From assembly GCF_000177635.2 (NCBI RefSeq), contig NC_014836.1:2120001-2184000 (forward strand): DNA of 64,000 nucleotides, read 5' to 3'. The stretch comes from Desulfurispirillum indicum S5 (lineage in GTDB: Bacteria > Chrysiogenota > Chrysiogenetes > Chrysiogenales > Chrysiogenaceae). Position numbers and translations under genes: made by a program. Within the stretch, counting starts at the first letter, position 1. Every line of letters starts with the position of its first letter. The notes under the pieces are model-generated. The model saw nothing but the letters and a program-made list of their open reading frames with translations, did no database searches and had not been told where the DNA came from. Positions 1 to 7,901 of this stretch are shown here, one piece after another.

Positions 1-31
1 ATCGGTACTCCACTTTTTGTCTCCGGATATT

Positions 32-393
32 GTCCTTTTTGACCGCACAAAAAGGACACAAAAACGCGCCCCCCGAACGCCCGTTTTTCCGGCTCGTTGG
101 CTCGCCTGTTCTGGAGATCCGACAGCAGGCTGATCAAAGAGGCCCATCTGCTGCGTTGCCGGGCATCGCTCGTCACTGCGACGTACAGGGAGTACGCCTC
201 CCTCCTCGCTTTGCCCGCGCCTTGCACCTGGGTCTCTTTGCGTTGCCTGACCCCTGCCTCCCTGCAGTGCTGCCGGACCACTCACTTCCTGTGAGTGTCC
301 CGTTCGGGTCTTGCCAGCCAGGCGTCGCACTCACCGGACGGGCTCAGGGGGGACGGCCTGCTTCTGCCTCTCCCCCGTGTGCTGGCCCAGCCA
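32..393 (+). repeat. Structured dispersed repeat, copy A (with nested 124-nt module)
   Basis: This stretch aligns nearly end to end with 57646-58008 and, without its middle, with 63193-63388. It opens with a perfect 10-bp hairpin (32-41 with 48-57), then a C-rich stretch, a CCGACAG/CTGCCGG pair that flanks a 124-nt module (126-249), and a CACTCAC/GTGAGTG hairpin. Open frames run through it in several phases, but they simply translate the repeat. I see no ribosome binding site or recognisable protein. The function is unknown; it could be a mobile non-autonomous element or a structured RNA. Confidence 0.85.
126..249 (+). repeat. Nested 124-nt module with imperfect terminal inverted repeats, copy A
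   Basis: The module begins CAGGCTGATCAAAGAGGCCC and ends GGGTCTCTTTGCGTTGCCTG, so its ends are near-complementary over about 20 nt. It matches 57740-57863 almost exactly and 53319-53440 (opposite orientation) in a diverged form. The conserved core includes the string GTACAGGGAGTACG. Confidence 0.8.
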
Positions 394-543
394 GAACGCG
401 CCGACTGGAACGCTATGGACCCGCAGGGTTGACGCCACGACGGCGGCAACCGCAAACCAAAAGCCATGGAGGGCGGTTGTTTGCGGTCCCCAGTTCCAGG
501 CAAGCGGGCGGCTGATAAGGACAGCACTGGGGGTCGCTTCCCA

Positions 544-569
544 GCCACTTTTTGCGGGTAAAAAGTGGC
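544..569 (+). repeat. Covarying hairpin repeat, solo copy
   Basis: A perfect 10-bp stem, GCCACTTTTT with AAAAAGTGGC, around loop GCGGGT, followed by CAAAAGAAAC. The same architecture with different stem bases occurs at 32-57, 28114-28139, 57646-57673, 63141-63166 and 63193-63218. Confidence 0.75.
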
Positions 570-715
570 AAAAGAAACTCGAATATATGGTGAGGATAAT
601 GTCAAGCGACGCAGTCTGTGTAGAACCATTTCGGCCATTGCAGCGTGACATCAGGGTCAGCGCTGACAACCTGCCGTTTCGGGGATGCGAAACTTCAGAA
701 GTCACTTATCGGACA

Positions 716-751
716 AAGCGTATCCGGAAAGCCTGCTCTCCGGATACGCTT
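716..751 (-). terminator. Terminator downstream of the Hsp20 operon
   Basis: A perfect 13-bp inverted repeat (716-728 with 739-751, loop of 10 nt). It lies 23 nt beyond the stop of the second Hsp20 gene on the minus strand and is followed by TTTGTCC. The T-run is weak, so it may act partly as an RNA-stabilising hairpin. Confidence 0.65.
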
Positions 752-774
752 GCAAAATACCATAGCGACATGTG

Positions 775-1197
775 TCAGCTGATATCAATACGGCGGGGAA
801 GTTTGTTCTGATCCACCGGGATGCTGATCCTGAGAACCCCATTCTCAAGGGAAGCGCTCAGTTTCTCCTCATCCACCTCGGGTGGCAGCACAAAGCTGCG
901 CTGAATCTGGCCAAAGTAACTTTCCATGCGGTAGTAGTCCTTCTCCAGATGCTCACGGCTCATGGAGCGCTCTGCCTTGAGCAGGAGCACTCCGCTGTCG
1001 ACGCTCAGGGTAATGTCGTCTTTCCTGACTCCGGGCAGATCAACACTGATGGTGTAGGCTGCCTGGTCTTCGCGGGTATTTGCCGGCGGCGTATGCCCCA
1101 GAAAAGAGCTCACCGCCGGGCGTATTTTCTGCATGCCTTTGCGAACAAAGTCCTCAACGCGGGTTTCCAGTTCGCGGGCTTTTTCAATCCATCCCAT
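775..1197 (-). CDS. Small heat shock protein, Hsp20/alpha-crystallin family
   Basis: A 140-residue ATP-independent holdase chaperone that would bind unfolding proteins in the cytoplasm as an oligomer. The alpha-crystallin domain spans about residues 38-135. It has the family's 'DLPGV.KDDI' strand near residues 53-62 and the 'ENGVLRISIP' strand near 117-126. It is the second gene of a pair: the upstream paralogue ends nine bases before this ATG, and its stop overlaps the GAGGAG ribosome binding site, so the two are probably translated together. The two paralogues differ mainly in their N-terminal arms, which may let them form mixed oligomers (inference). Confidence 0.93.
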   Translation of the reverse strand: MGWIEKARELETRVEDFVRKGMQKIRPAVSSFLGHTPPANTREDQAAYTISVDLPGVRKDDITLSVDSGVLLLKAERSMSREHLEKDYYRMESYFGQIQRSFVLPPEVDEEKLSASLENGVLRISIPVDQNKLPRRIDIS

Positions 1198-1206
1198 GGC
1201 GACTCC

Positions 1207-1653
1207 TCACTGAATGGGTACCTGTCTGGGTTGACTGCTCCCGGTCAGGGCGCGTTTCGGAATAGTGACATTCAGCACTCCGTCATGGTAGCTGGCCTGC
1301 ACGTTCTCCACATCAATGTCACCGGGAAGGGTGAAGCTGCGCTGAAACTTCCCGAAGGAGCTTTCCTGATGGATGTACCCTTCAGATTCCTCGCGCTTCT
1401 CTTCACGGCGTTCACCGCTGATGCGCAGCACATTTCCCGCCACATCGATGGTGACATCTTCTTTGGGAACTCCCGGCAGGTCTACCTCTACGACGTAACC
1501 CTGCTCATCCTCACGGGTGTTGACAGACGGGGCAAAGAATGGTGATTCTTTGCTGCCTGAACCGGCTTTCCCCGAAAAGCGATCCAGGAGCTCACCAAAC
1601 TGCCGTTCAAACTCGCGCAGGGGGCGCAGGGGATCAAGTGGTGATGGCAACAT
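1207..1653 (-). CDS. Small heat shock protein, Hsp20/alpha-crystallin family
   Basis: A 148-residue small heat shock chaperone and the first gene of the tandem pair. The alpha-crystallin domain covers about residues 43-140, with 'VDLPGVPKEDV' near residue 57 and the closing 'DGVLNVTIPK' strand near 123. The ATG is preceded by a perfect AGGAGGT ribosome binding site. The C-terminal tail after the domain is short, and I do not see the usual I-x-I anchor clearly. Expression is probably stress-linked: the promoter 75-100 nt upstream carries a CTTGAA -35 element that resembles a heat-shock sigma site, but its -10 element is housekeeping-like. Confidence 0.94.
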   Translation of the reverse strand: MLPSPLDPLRPLREFERQFGELLDRFSGKAGSGSKESPFFAPSVNTREDEQGYVVEVDLPGVPKEDVTIDVAGNVLRISGERREEKREESEGYIHQESSFGKFQRSFTLPGDIDVENVQASYHDGVLNVTIPKRALTGSSQPRQVPIQ

Positions 1654-1727
1654 GGTTCACACCTCCTCTTGCACTATGGTTGATCTAAGAGCTTGCTCAA
1701 ATACCTCACAACACGCAGGCAAAGGTA

Positions 1728-1755
1728 AGTATAAGCGCCCACCCCTGAAATTCAA
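1728..1755 (-). promoter_or_regulatory. Candidate promoter for the Hsp20 pair
   Basis: On the minus strand, TTGAAT (1750-1755) and TATACT (1728-1733) are separated by 16 nt. The -35 sits in CCCTTGAA, which also resembles the sigma-32 -35 consensus. This is visible in the sequence; its use is inferred. Confidence 0.55.
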
Positions 1756-1778
1756 GGGCCACCTGGTGTCAAAAAAAA

Positions 1779-1806
1779 TCCCGGTTCTGCCAGAGCAGAA
1801 CCGGGA
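1779..1806 (-). terminator. Rho-independent terminator of the 2-oxoacid oxidoreductase operon
   Basis: A perfect 12-bp stem (1779-1790 with 1795-1806, loop of 4 nt), followed on the minus strand by eight T. It lies 24 nt after the stop of the gene ending at 1831. Confidence 0.93.
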
Positions 1807-1830
1807 TAAAAAGGGAATTTCCCATAAGGA

Positions 1831-4041
1831 TCAGAGCAGTGGATGCTCGTTCATGGCAATCAGGCGCTCCCAGCGACGATCAACTTCCTTCTGAACCTCT
1901 TCAACAACCGGCTTGGCCTCCGGTTTATTGAGGTGGCTGGTGGCTTTCCCCATCAGTTTGAGGGCGTCGCCAACGGGGATCTTTTTGTCCTTGGGATCGT
2001 AGTTGAGCTTGGTTATCCCATGGTCAATTTCATAGAGGGGGAAGAGGCAACTGTCCAGCATGGCCTGGGTAATGGCAGGTCCGCTGTCATCAGCAGTAAC
2101 CCAGTTCAGGGGGCATACGGAGAATGCCTTGATAAAGGCCATTCCGCCATCGCGAACCGTTTGCTGTGCCTTGCGGGCCTTCTGGACGGCATCGACGGGG
2201 TTGGTTTCCGCGATGGTCGCCATGTAAGGCATATGGGTACCGCGCATGATTTCGACGATGTCCTTGTGGTGAAACTGCTTGCCAATATACTTTTTACCCA
2301 CCTGGGAAGTGGTGGAGAGCATACCCTTGAAGCCGGTGTAGCACATCTGGGCACCGGTGTTGGCGTATACCTTGTTATCATACTCGATGTAGATAAAGGG
2401 CGTGTTGCGCAGAGCCGCGCCCAGGATCTGGTCCATACCGATGTCGGAAGCTCCGTCACCACCAACGGCGATAACCGTGATTTCACGATCCTGCAGACCT
2501 TTTTCCTTGAGCCAGCGGTAGTGCTCAACAATACCGGTTGCCGTGGATGCCGCGTTGTGGAAGAGAGAGTGGACATAGGGAACCTTGAAGGAGGTACCGG
2601 GATAGCCGGTGGTAACAACCATGCCGCAGCCGGTGGCAAAGGTCAGGATCACGGCGCCGTCAATGCCCTTGAGGAACATCTCCAGGTTGGTGAATATACC
2701 GCAGCCAGGGCAGCTGGACATCTTCTCGATACGGGTAGGCATATCGGAGGCCAGCTTCTTCAGGGTGTTGATATCAACTTTTTCGTATTTTTCATTCTGG
2801 GTGTACTGCTCCAGAGCGGGCAGTTTCACCTTTTCCGCTGCAGGAGGTGTGGCTTCGCCATCCCAGTGCTGGTAGTAGTCAAACACGGGAACGCTGGCGT
2901 CACCGGCATTGGCTTTTTCCAGCTGATCCATAACCGCCAGGGCGTCACGGTGAATGAAATTCAAGCCGCCCAATCCGAAAACGCGGTTGAGGATTTTCAC
3001 CTGATTGCCCGCCTGCTGAGCAGTGGCGGCAACTTCTGTGGCCAGGTAGGACATGGTGGCGCCGTACATATGGGCGCGCTCTGCAACCAGCAGGGTTTTG
3101 ATGTTCTTCAGGGCTCCGACCACTTCCTTCACGGGGAAGGGGCGCAGAACGTTGAAGCTGATCAGACCGATGTTTTCCTTGCCCTCTTTCTTGCGCAGTT
3201 CAATGGCGTCCTTGGTGGACTCAGCGGCGCTGTTGAGGAGCATCATGGCGCTGTCGGCCTTTTCCAGGCCCATGGTGTCCAGGAAGCCGTACTTGCGGCC
3301 AAACTTGGCTTCAAACTCGGCGAAGAGGCCGGGAAGCGCTTCGTAGGCTTCCTGCATGGCCAGGTGCAGCTGGTATTTGTTGTTGATGATGTCGTCGTTC
3401 ATGTAAGGACCGAAGGTGCGGGGCTCTTCCACGTCCAGACAGGTGGGGCGCTTGGGCTTGGGACCGATGAAGCTGGTGACATCCTTTTTGTCCTTGGCAA
3501 TCAGCACGCGACGGTTGCCGTGGGAAGTGTGGAAGCCGTCATAGGCAACGCACACAGGCAGGTTGACTTTTTCAGCCAGTTTCAGGGCTATGATGTTCAT
3601 GTCATAGACTTCCTGAACGTTCTTGGCCATCAGGATCAGCCAGCCCATGCCCAGCATGGTGGCCAGGTCAGTGTGGTCGTTCTTGATGTTCAGCGGGCCG
3701 GATACACAACGAGTGGACAGGTTCAGAACCATGGGAGTACGCGTACCGGAGATAACGGGAATCTGCTCAAGCTTCAGCAGAAGACCATTGGCCGAAGTGA
3801 CATCAACGGTGCGGGCGCCAGCCAGGGCCGCGCCGTAGCAGATGCCGATGGCGGCAAGCTCTGAGGTGCCGACAACAAAGGAAAGATCCGCTTCACCATT
3901 GGCCAGGCGCGTATTGACTTCCTGTCCGGCGTCAGATGAAGGAGTGATGGGATAGTAGCCTTCGAATTCGTATCCGATATGAATAATGGCTTCGGCGACG
4001 GCTTCGTTGCCGTTAATTACCTTGGAGATTTGTTCTATCAT
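1831..4041 (-). CDS. 2-oxoacid:ferredoxin oxidoreductase, fused alpha-beta subunit
   Basis: The catalytic part of a pyruvate- or other 2-oxoacid:ferredoxin oxidoreductase. It decarboxylates a 2-oxoacid with CoA and passes electrons to ferredoxin in the cytoplasm. Residues 1 to about 400 are the alpha (PorA) part, starting with 'GYYPITPSSDAGQ'. Residues about 440-736 are the TPP-binding beta (PorB) part: 'SCPGCG' near 441 supplies cluster cysteines, 'GGDGASDIG' near 525 with the Asn of 'YDNKVYANTG' near 555 forms the Mg-TPP motif, and a further Cys lies in 'SVCPLNW'. Alpha and beta are separate genes in the four-subunit enzymes, so this is a fusion. The partner gamma-delta fusion is 26 nt upstream. 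The exact substrate cannot be read from the sequence. Confidence 0.9.
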   Translation of the reverse strand: MIEQISKVINGNEAVAEAIIHIGYEFEGYYPITPSSDAGQEVNTRLANGEADLSFVVGTSELAAIGICYGAALAGARTVDVTSANGLLLKLEQIPVISGTRTPMVLNLSTRCVSGPLNIKNDHTDLATMLGMGWLILMAKNVQEVYDMNIIALKLAEKVNLPVCVAYDGFHTSHGNRRVLIAKDKKDVTSFIGPKPKRPTCLDVEEPRTFGPYMNDDIINNKYQLHLAMQEAYEALPGLFAEFEAKFGRKYGFLDTMGLEKADSAMMLLNSAAESTKDAIELRKKEGKENIGLISFNVLRPFPVKEVVGALKNIKTLLVAERAHMYGATMSYLATEVAATAQQAGNQVKILNRVFGLGGLNFIHRDALAVMDQLEKANAGDASVPVFDYYQHWDGEATPPAAEKVKLPALEQYTQNEKYEKVDINTLKKLASDMPTRIEKMSSCPGCGIFTNLEMFLKGIDGAVILTFATGCGMVVTTGYPGTSFKVPYVHSLFHNAASTATGIVEHYRWLKEKGLQDREITVIAVGGDGASDIGMDQILGAALRNTPFIYIEYDNKVYANTGAQMCYTGFKGMLSTTSQVGKKYIGKQFHHKDIVEIMRGTHMPYMATIAETNPVDAVQKARKAQQTVRDGGMAFIKAFSVCPLNWVTADDSGPAITQAMLDSCLFPLYEIDHGITKLNYDPKDKKIPVGDALKLMGKATSHLNKPEAKPVVEEVQKEVDRRWERLIAMNEHPLL

Positions 4042-4067
4042 GCTGTCATTTCCTCCTTAATTTCCGC

Positions 4068-5048
4068 TCAGAACCAGGTGTGCTTGGTAACGAGATCATG
4101 GTGCTCAGCTTCCATACCCTTACTGAGGGCTTTGCCCTTCTTATGGGTAGGACATACCTCAACGCAGCGCAGGCAGCCTTTGCAGTGAGCATAGTTGTAA
4201 CCAACCATCTTGCTGTCCTTAAAGATGATAGATCCGGGGTCGGCACAGGTGTAGAAGCACTTGGCGCAGTGGATACAGGCCTCGGCGTTGAAGAGGGGAA
4301 TCAGGCCCTGACGGGTGATCTTCATGTCTTTGCCGTGCAGGGAGAACAGGCGGGTTTCCATGTAGCCACCCTTGTTCTGGTTGCGCCAGCCAATGGGGGT
4401 CTCATAGGTCCACTTGCCAGGAACCAGCGGGAATTTGCCGTCAGCGGGGAAGTGCTCTTCCTGCTTGTTGCCCAGAGTCTGCTCGAACGCTTCGATGTTG
4501 GACTTCTGAACCTCAGGCTTGGGCCAGGTTTCCTTGATGGTTTTCTCGAAAATATCTTCAGGCAGCTTCAGGGCGTATACCAGTGCGGAGAGCAGTGGCA
4601 TGTTCAGGCGTGAGCGGGTTTTGGACGCAATGTCCAGCGCGTCGACACAGATGATGGTTCCGCTGTGCAGCTTGAGCTCTTCACGGATCTGGGCGGGGGT
4701 GCGCTCCGTGTTGACGATCACGATGGCATTTTCCTGCACACCCTGTATCAGGTTCAGAGGACCGATGAGGTCTTCACGGAATATTACCAGAACGTGAGGA
4801 CTGTCCGTAGGTCCGGTTTGACGGATGGGAATGCCACGCTCACACAGCTTGACGCTGACGTCCGTGGGTGTTCCTTTTTTCTCGGAGCCGTATTTGGCGT
4901 CAAAAGCGCCGTCCAGCCCCATGTACTCAAGGGCGATTTTAAACAGCATTTTTCCGGCCATATTGGCGCCATCGCCCCCAACTGCCGACATCTTGATGTT
5001 ACAAAAACCCAATTCGTCGGAATAAGGGAGTGTGAAGTCTTGGCTCAT
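4068..5048 (-). CDS. 2-oxoacid:ferredoxin oxidoreductase, fused gamma-delta subunit
   Basis: A 326-residue partner of the downstream alpha-beta protein. Residues 1 to about 190 are a POR gamma domain with a glycine-rich 'SAVGGDGANMAG' segment. The C-terminal third is a two-cluster ferredoxin (delta) domain with 'CIHCAKCFYTCAD' near 258 and 'CKGCLRCVEVCP' near 288, which would carry electrons from the TPP site to external ferredoxin. The lengths match gamma plus delta of four-subunit enzymes. Gene order on the transcript is gamma-delta then alpha-beta, the same as the unfused gamma-delta-alpha-beta operons. The ATG follows an AAGGAGG site. Confidence 0.9.
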   Translation of the reverse strand: MSQDFTLPYSDELGFCNIKMSAVGGDGANMAGKMLFKIALEYMGLDGAFDAKYGSEKKGTPTDVSVKLCERGIPIRQTGPTDSPHVLVIFREDLIGPLNLIQGVQENAIVIVNTERTPAQIREELKLHSGTIICVDALDIASKTRSRLNMPLLSALVYALKLPEDIFEKTIKETWPKPEVQKSNIEAFEQTLGNKQEEHFPADGKFPLVPGKWTYETPIGWRNQNKGGYMETRLFSLHGKDMKITRQGLIPLFNAEACIHCAKCFYTCADPGSIIFKDSKMVGYNYAHCKGCLRCVEVCPTHKKGKALSKGMEAEHHDLVTKHTWF

Positions 5049-5133
5049 GGTCAGCCCTCCTTAACTTTGTAAATTCACAATGCCATCGTATACGAAGAAA
5101 TTGTGTTTTGAAACGGATTCCCTTTCACAAGTC

Positions 5134-5158
5134 GTTTTTCCCCCCTGAACGGAAAAAC
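5134..5158 (-). terminator. Possible weak hairpin after recR
   Basis: An 8-bp stem (5134-5141 with 5151-5158), placed 10 nt beyond the recR stop on the minus strand. It has no T-run, so termination here is doubtful. Confidence 0.3.
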
Positions 5159-5167
5159 TCTCCTTTT

Positions 5168-5794
5168 TTACATGGCATTCAATTGATCGTCAATGGCATT
5201 TTTTCTGGCATGAAATGCTTTTTTCAGGATATCAACTGCACAAATGCTCAGTGGAGCGCCTACCGGCAACAGTGAGGAGAAAAAAGTGACCTGCGTGTTT
5301 GTTTTTGCACTCAGCACACTTCTTTTCACAAGCTCCATGGTGATGCGGGACTCCGGGGTGTGGGAGGCGGCAATAATCACTTCCGCGACACCCAGCTCCC
5401 GAATGCGCTGCGGAAGTGTCTGCAGAAAAAGGTCCTGGGGAGAGCAGTGGGCTACGGGGGACACTTTGCCACCCAGGACGTGGTAGAGGCCTTCATAGAC
5501 GCCGGCATTCTCAATGGCCACGAGATCGTGGAAGGTCTCCACCACACACAGCTGCCGTCGGTTGCGGGAAGTGTTCCGACAGAGCGGGCAGGGCGAGCTC
5601 TCGGCCAGGGTATGACACTCATCACATGCTATCAGACGGTTTTCCAGTTCTTCAAAAGCCCGGACAATGGCCTGTCGCTTCGCGGGGGCCATGGCGGCCA
5701 CCTCAAGGGCAAATCGCTCAGCGGTCTTCTGACCAATACCCGGAATCTGCGCCAGCCCCTGCGCCAGCAACTCTACACTGGGAAGTGCGTACAT
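5168..5794 (-). CDS. recR: Recombination mediator RecR
   Basis: A 208-residue RecFOR-pathway protein that helps load RecA at gaps coated with single-strand binding protein. The N-terminal helix-hairpin-helix contains 'IPGIGQKTAERFAL' (residues 17-30). A four-cysteine zinc finger (C57, C60, C69, C72) follows, then a Toprim domain to about residue 175. The length is typical. It is the last gene of the conserved dnaX-ebfC-recR cluster, starting five bases after ebfC ends, which supports the assignment. Confidence 0.96.
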   Translation of the reverse strand: MYALPSVELLAQGLAQIPGIGQKTAERFALEVAAMAPAKRQAIVRAFEELENRLIACDECHTLAESSPCPLCRNTSRNRRQLCVVETFHDLVAIENAGVYEGLYHVLGGKVSPVAHCSPQDLFLQTLPQRIRELGVAEVIIAASHTPESRITMELVKRSVLSAKTNTQVTFFSSLLPVGAPLSICAVDILKKAFHARKNAIDDQLNAM

Positions 5795-5799
5795 GGCGC

Positions 5800-6129
5800 T
5801 TACATGAAGCCGGGCAGCTTCATTCCTCCGGTTACCTTGGACATCTGCTCCTGGGTGTGGGCCGCTGCCTTTTCCTGGGCTTCATTGACTGCGGAGATAA
5901 TAATATCCTGCAGCATTTCGGGATCCGAGGGATCGATGATATCCGGCGAAATTTCCATGGAGATGATCTTTCCCTTGCCATTGGCGACTACCCGCACCAC
6001 ATCTCCACCAACAGAGACCTCCACGGTCTGCTGTTCCACTTCTTCCTGCAGTTTCATGATCTTCTCCTGCATGGCCTGAGCCTGCTTCATCATGGCCTGC
6101 ATATTCATACCGCCGCCAAAACCTTTCAT
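5800..6129 (-). CDS. Nucleoid-associated protein, YbaB/EbfC family
   Basis: A small dimeric DNA-binding protein of 109 residues that coats the nucleoid. It is recognised by the Met/Gln-rich helical start ('GGMNMQAMMKQAQ'), the 'GDVVRVVANGKGKI' beta segment and the family's usual position between dnaX and recR. The start chosen is the ATG at 6129, because AGGAGA lies 7 nt upstream. A longer frame from a TTG at 6159 would overlap the dnaX stop and has no ribosome binding site. Confidence 0.93.
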   Translation of the reverse strand: MKGFGGGMNMQAMMKQAQAMQEKIMKLQEEVEQQTVEVSVGGDVVRVVANGKGKIISMEISPDIIDPSDPEMLQDIIISAVNEAQEKAAAHTQEQMSKVTGGMKLPGFM

Positions 6130-6155
6130 GTGATTCTCCTGTGTATCATAGGTAT

Positions 6156-7802
6156 TCAAGTACCTTCGCCGTGAAGGTCCGCTTGCGAGTCGTTCTCATC
6201 TTCAATATCCGGTGGCGTGGCGTCATCCAGAACCCGCAGGTCCATGAGTGATCCCTGAAAGCGCTCCACCAGGCCCTGGTAGATTTCATCGCCCATCAGC
6301 TCCCGCCGGAAGTGCTCCTGCAGATCGGTACGCTGGCGCTCTTCCTGCCTGGCAAGCGTATCCGGAGCGGCTTCAACCTGAACTTCCAGCTGACAGGGCC
6401 TGCCCAGCAACTGCGCAATATGCTGTGCCAGCAGTCCGCGTTTGTCCTGCCCCATGAGGTCGTGGTTACATGGAGCCGTTTTCAGAATATAGGTGTCGGG
6501 CTGTGAGCCCTTCTGTTCCAGACGACTGTGGCGCAGAAAAGCAGCCACATGAGGATGGGTTTCATCAAGAATCCCGACAAGCTCACGGTGCAGTGCTTCC
6601 GTGGTCTGCGGGGGTTGCTGAGCTGGTTTTAGAGTTTTTTTTTCCGTGGAAGGTGCGGCCGGGGCTGGCACCACTGATGGTTCAGGAGCCTGCAGAGCGC
6701 CGATCAGCCGCTCAACCTCCACACTGGGCAGCAGGCGCGCACTCTTGAGCAGACAGAATTCCAGATCGTACTGAGGAAAAGGAGAGTGGGTGATCTCCAC
6801 AAAACATTCGCGCAGCATGGAGTAGATGGCATCGAGCTGCAAGGTATCAAAGGCTTTCCCCAGCTGCTGCAGCTGCTCCACCGACTCCTCATCACTCACG
6901 GGTATAATGCCCTGGGTCGCCAGGTAGACGAGGCGGGTTGTCTCCAGCAGCTGCCGACAAAGCTGGCGCATATCGGCGCCGGTCTCATTGGCCTGTTCAA
7001 TCAGCGTCAGTATGCGTGGCAGGTCGCCAGCGGCAATGGCCTGGAAGACTCCAAACACCATGCCATGGGTCGCAATGCCGACCAGCTCCATGACATCGGC
7101 GGCGCTGATACGTTCACCACAGTAACTGACGACGCGATCAAGGATGGATTCCGCGTCGCGCATGCAGCCCTCGCTGGTGGTGGCGATGATCTGCAGGGCG
7201 TCGGTCTCAAATGCAATACCCTCGTTACCCAGGATGTGGGCCAGAGCCTGAACCATCTCATCCCGTGGTATGCGCCGGAAATCGTGACGCTGGCAGCGTG
7301 AGAGTATGGTGGGATTAACCTTGTGCAGATCCGTGGTCGCCAGCACAAACACGGTATGGGGGGGCGGCTCTTCGAGGGTTTTCAGAAAAGCGTTGAAAGC
7401 CTCACGGGTGAGCATGTGAAATTCGTCGATGATATAGACCTTGACCTGCCCCATGGCGGGGGCATAGTCGACCTCTTCAATGAGGGTCTTCATGGAATCA
7501 ATGCCGCGATTGGAAGCGGCATCAATCTCCACCACGTCAAGAAAGGCTCCCTGATCAATGGCGACGCAGTTTTCACACGTGCCGCAGGGCTCCCCCTCAA
7601 CCGGTGCCATGCAGTTGAGACTCTTGGCCAGAATGCGCGCCATGGAGGTCTTCCCCACACCACGGGGACCGTTGAAAATCAGCGCATGGGCCAGCCGCCC
7701 GCCGCGAATGGAGTTGAGCAGGGTGCGAGAGATATGCTGCTGACCGACAACTTCAGCGAAGGTGCGCGGCCGGTATTTTCTGGCATACACTAAATAAGAC
7801 AA
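6156..7802 (-). CDS. dnaX: DNA polymerase III clamp-loader subunit tau (and possibly gamma), DnaX
   Basis: A 548-residue AAA+ ATPase that loads the sliding clamp and, as tau, couples the polymerases. It has Walker A 'GPRGVGKTS' near residue 45, a zinc module 'CGTCENC' near 74, and Walker B 'YIIDEFHML'. The clamp-loader collar domain ends near residue 370 and is followed by a Pro/Ala-rich linker and a tau-specific C-terminus. The start is TTG, supported by AAGGAG eight bases upstream. A run of nine A (6635-6643) occurs at codon 387 just after the collar. Slipping there would end translation within 2 or about 18 codons and give a gamma-sized product. Confidence 0.95.
   Translation of the reverse strand: MSYLVYARKYRPRTFAEVVGQQHISRTLLNSIRGGRLAHALIFNGPRGVGKTSMARILAKSLNCMAPVEGEPCGTCENCVAIDQGAFLDVVEIDAASNRGIDSMKTLIEEVDYAPAMGQVKVYIIDEFHMLTREAFNAFLKTLEEPPPHTVFVLATTDLHKVNPTILSRCQRHDFRRIPRDEMVQALAHILGNEGIAFETDALQIIATTSEGCMRDAESILDRVVSYCGERISAADVMELVGIATHGMVFGVFQAIAAGDLPRILTLIEQANETGADMRQLCRQLLETTRLVYLATQGIIPVSDEESVEQLQQLGKAFDTLQLDAIYSMLRECFVEITHSPFPQYDLEFCLLKSARLLPSVEVERLIGALQAPEPSVVPAPAAPSTEKKTLKPAQQPPQTTEALHRELVGILDETHPHVAAFLRHSRLEQKGSQPDTYILKTAPCNHDLMGQDKRGLLAQHIAQLLGRPCQLEVQVEAAPDTLARQEERQRTDLQEHFRRELMGDEIYQGLVERFQGSLMDLRVLDDATPPDIEDENDSQADLHGEGT
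6635..6643 (-). promoter_or_regulatory. A9 slippery run in dnaX, candidate tau/gamma switch
   Basis: The minus strand reads GAAAAAAAAACT in frame GAA-AAA-AAA-ACT. With one extra A, or a -1 ribosomal shift, the frame ends at TGA about 18 codons later. With one A fewer it ends at once at TAA. Thermus dnaX uses an A9 run for transcriptional slippage. I see no obvious upstream Shine-Dalgarno stimulator. Confidence 0.5.
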
Positions 7803-7901
7803 GAACTCAGCTCCTTGCGCGCGTCATGCGCGTAGCGCAATTTTCCTGCAGTTGTGAGGATACCACACTCTGTGGCTGCCGCCAAACAGCCGGCACTTCT
7901 G

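Larger units (their letters stand above)
394..774. other. Non-coding stretch between repeat and Hsp20 genes
   Basis: No gene is evident. It holds one copy of the covarying hairpin (544-569) and the terminator for the Hsp20 pair (716-751). The rest shows no recognisable signal. Confidence 0.6.

Noticed and set aside
126-249. CRISPR array or insertion sequence as the explanation for the repeats
   Set aside because: There are no regularly spaced short repeats, no cas genes and no transposase; the copies are single, long and scattered.
1843-3864. Long plus-strand open frame (673 codons) opposite the 2-oxoacid oxidoreductase gene
   Set aside because: It is the antisense of a strongly conserved gene, has no recognisable domain, and its composition is what the complementary strand predicts.
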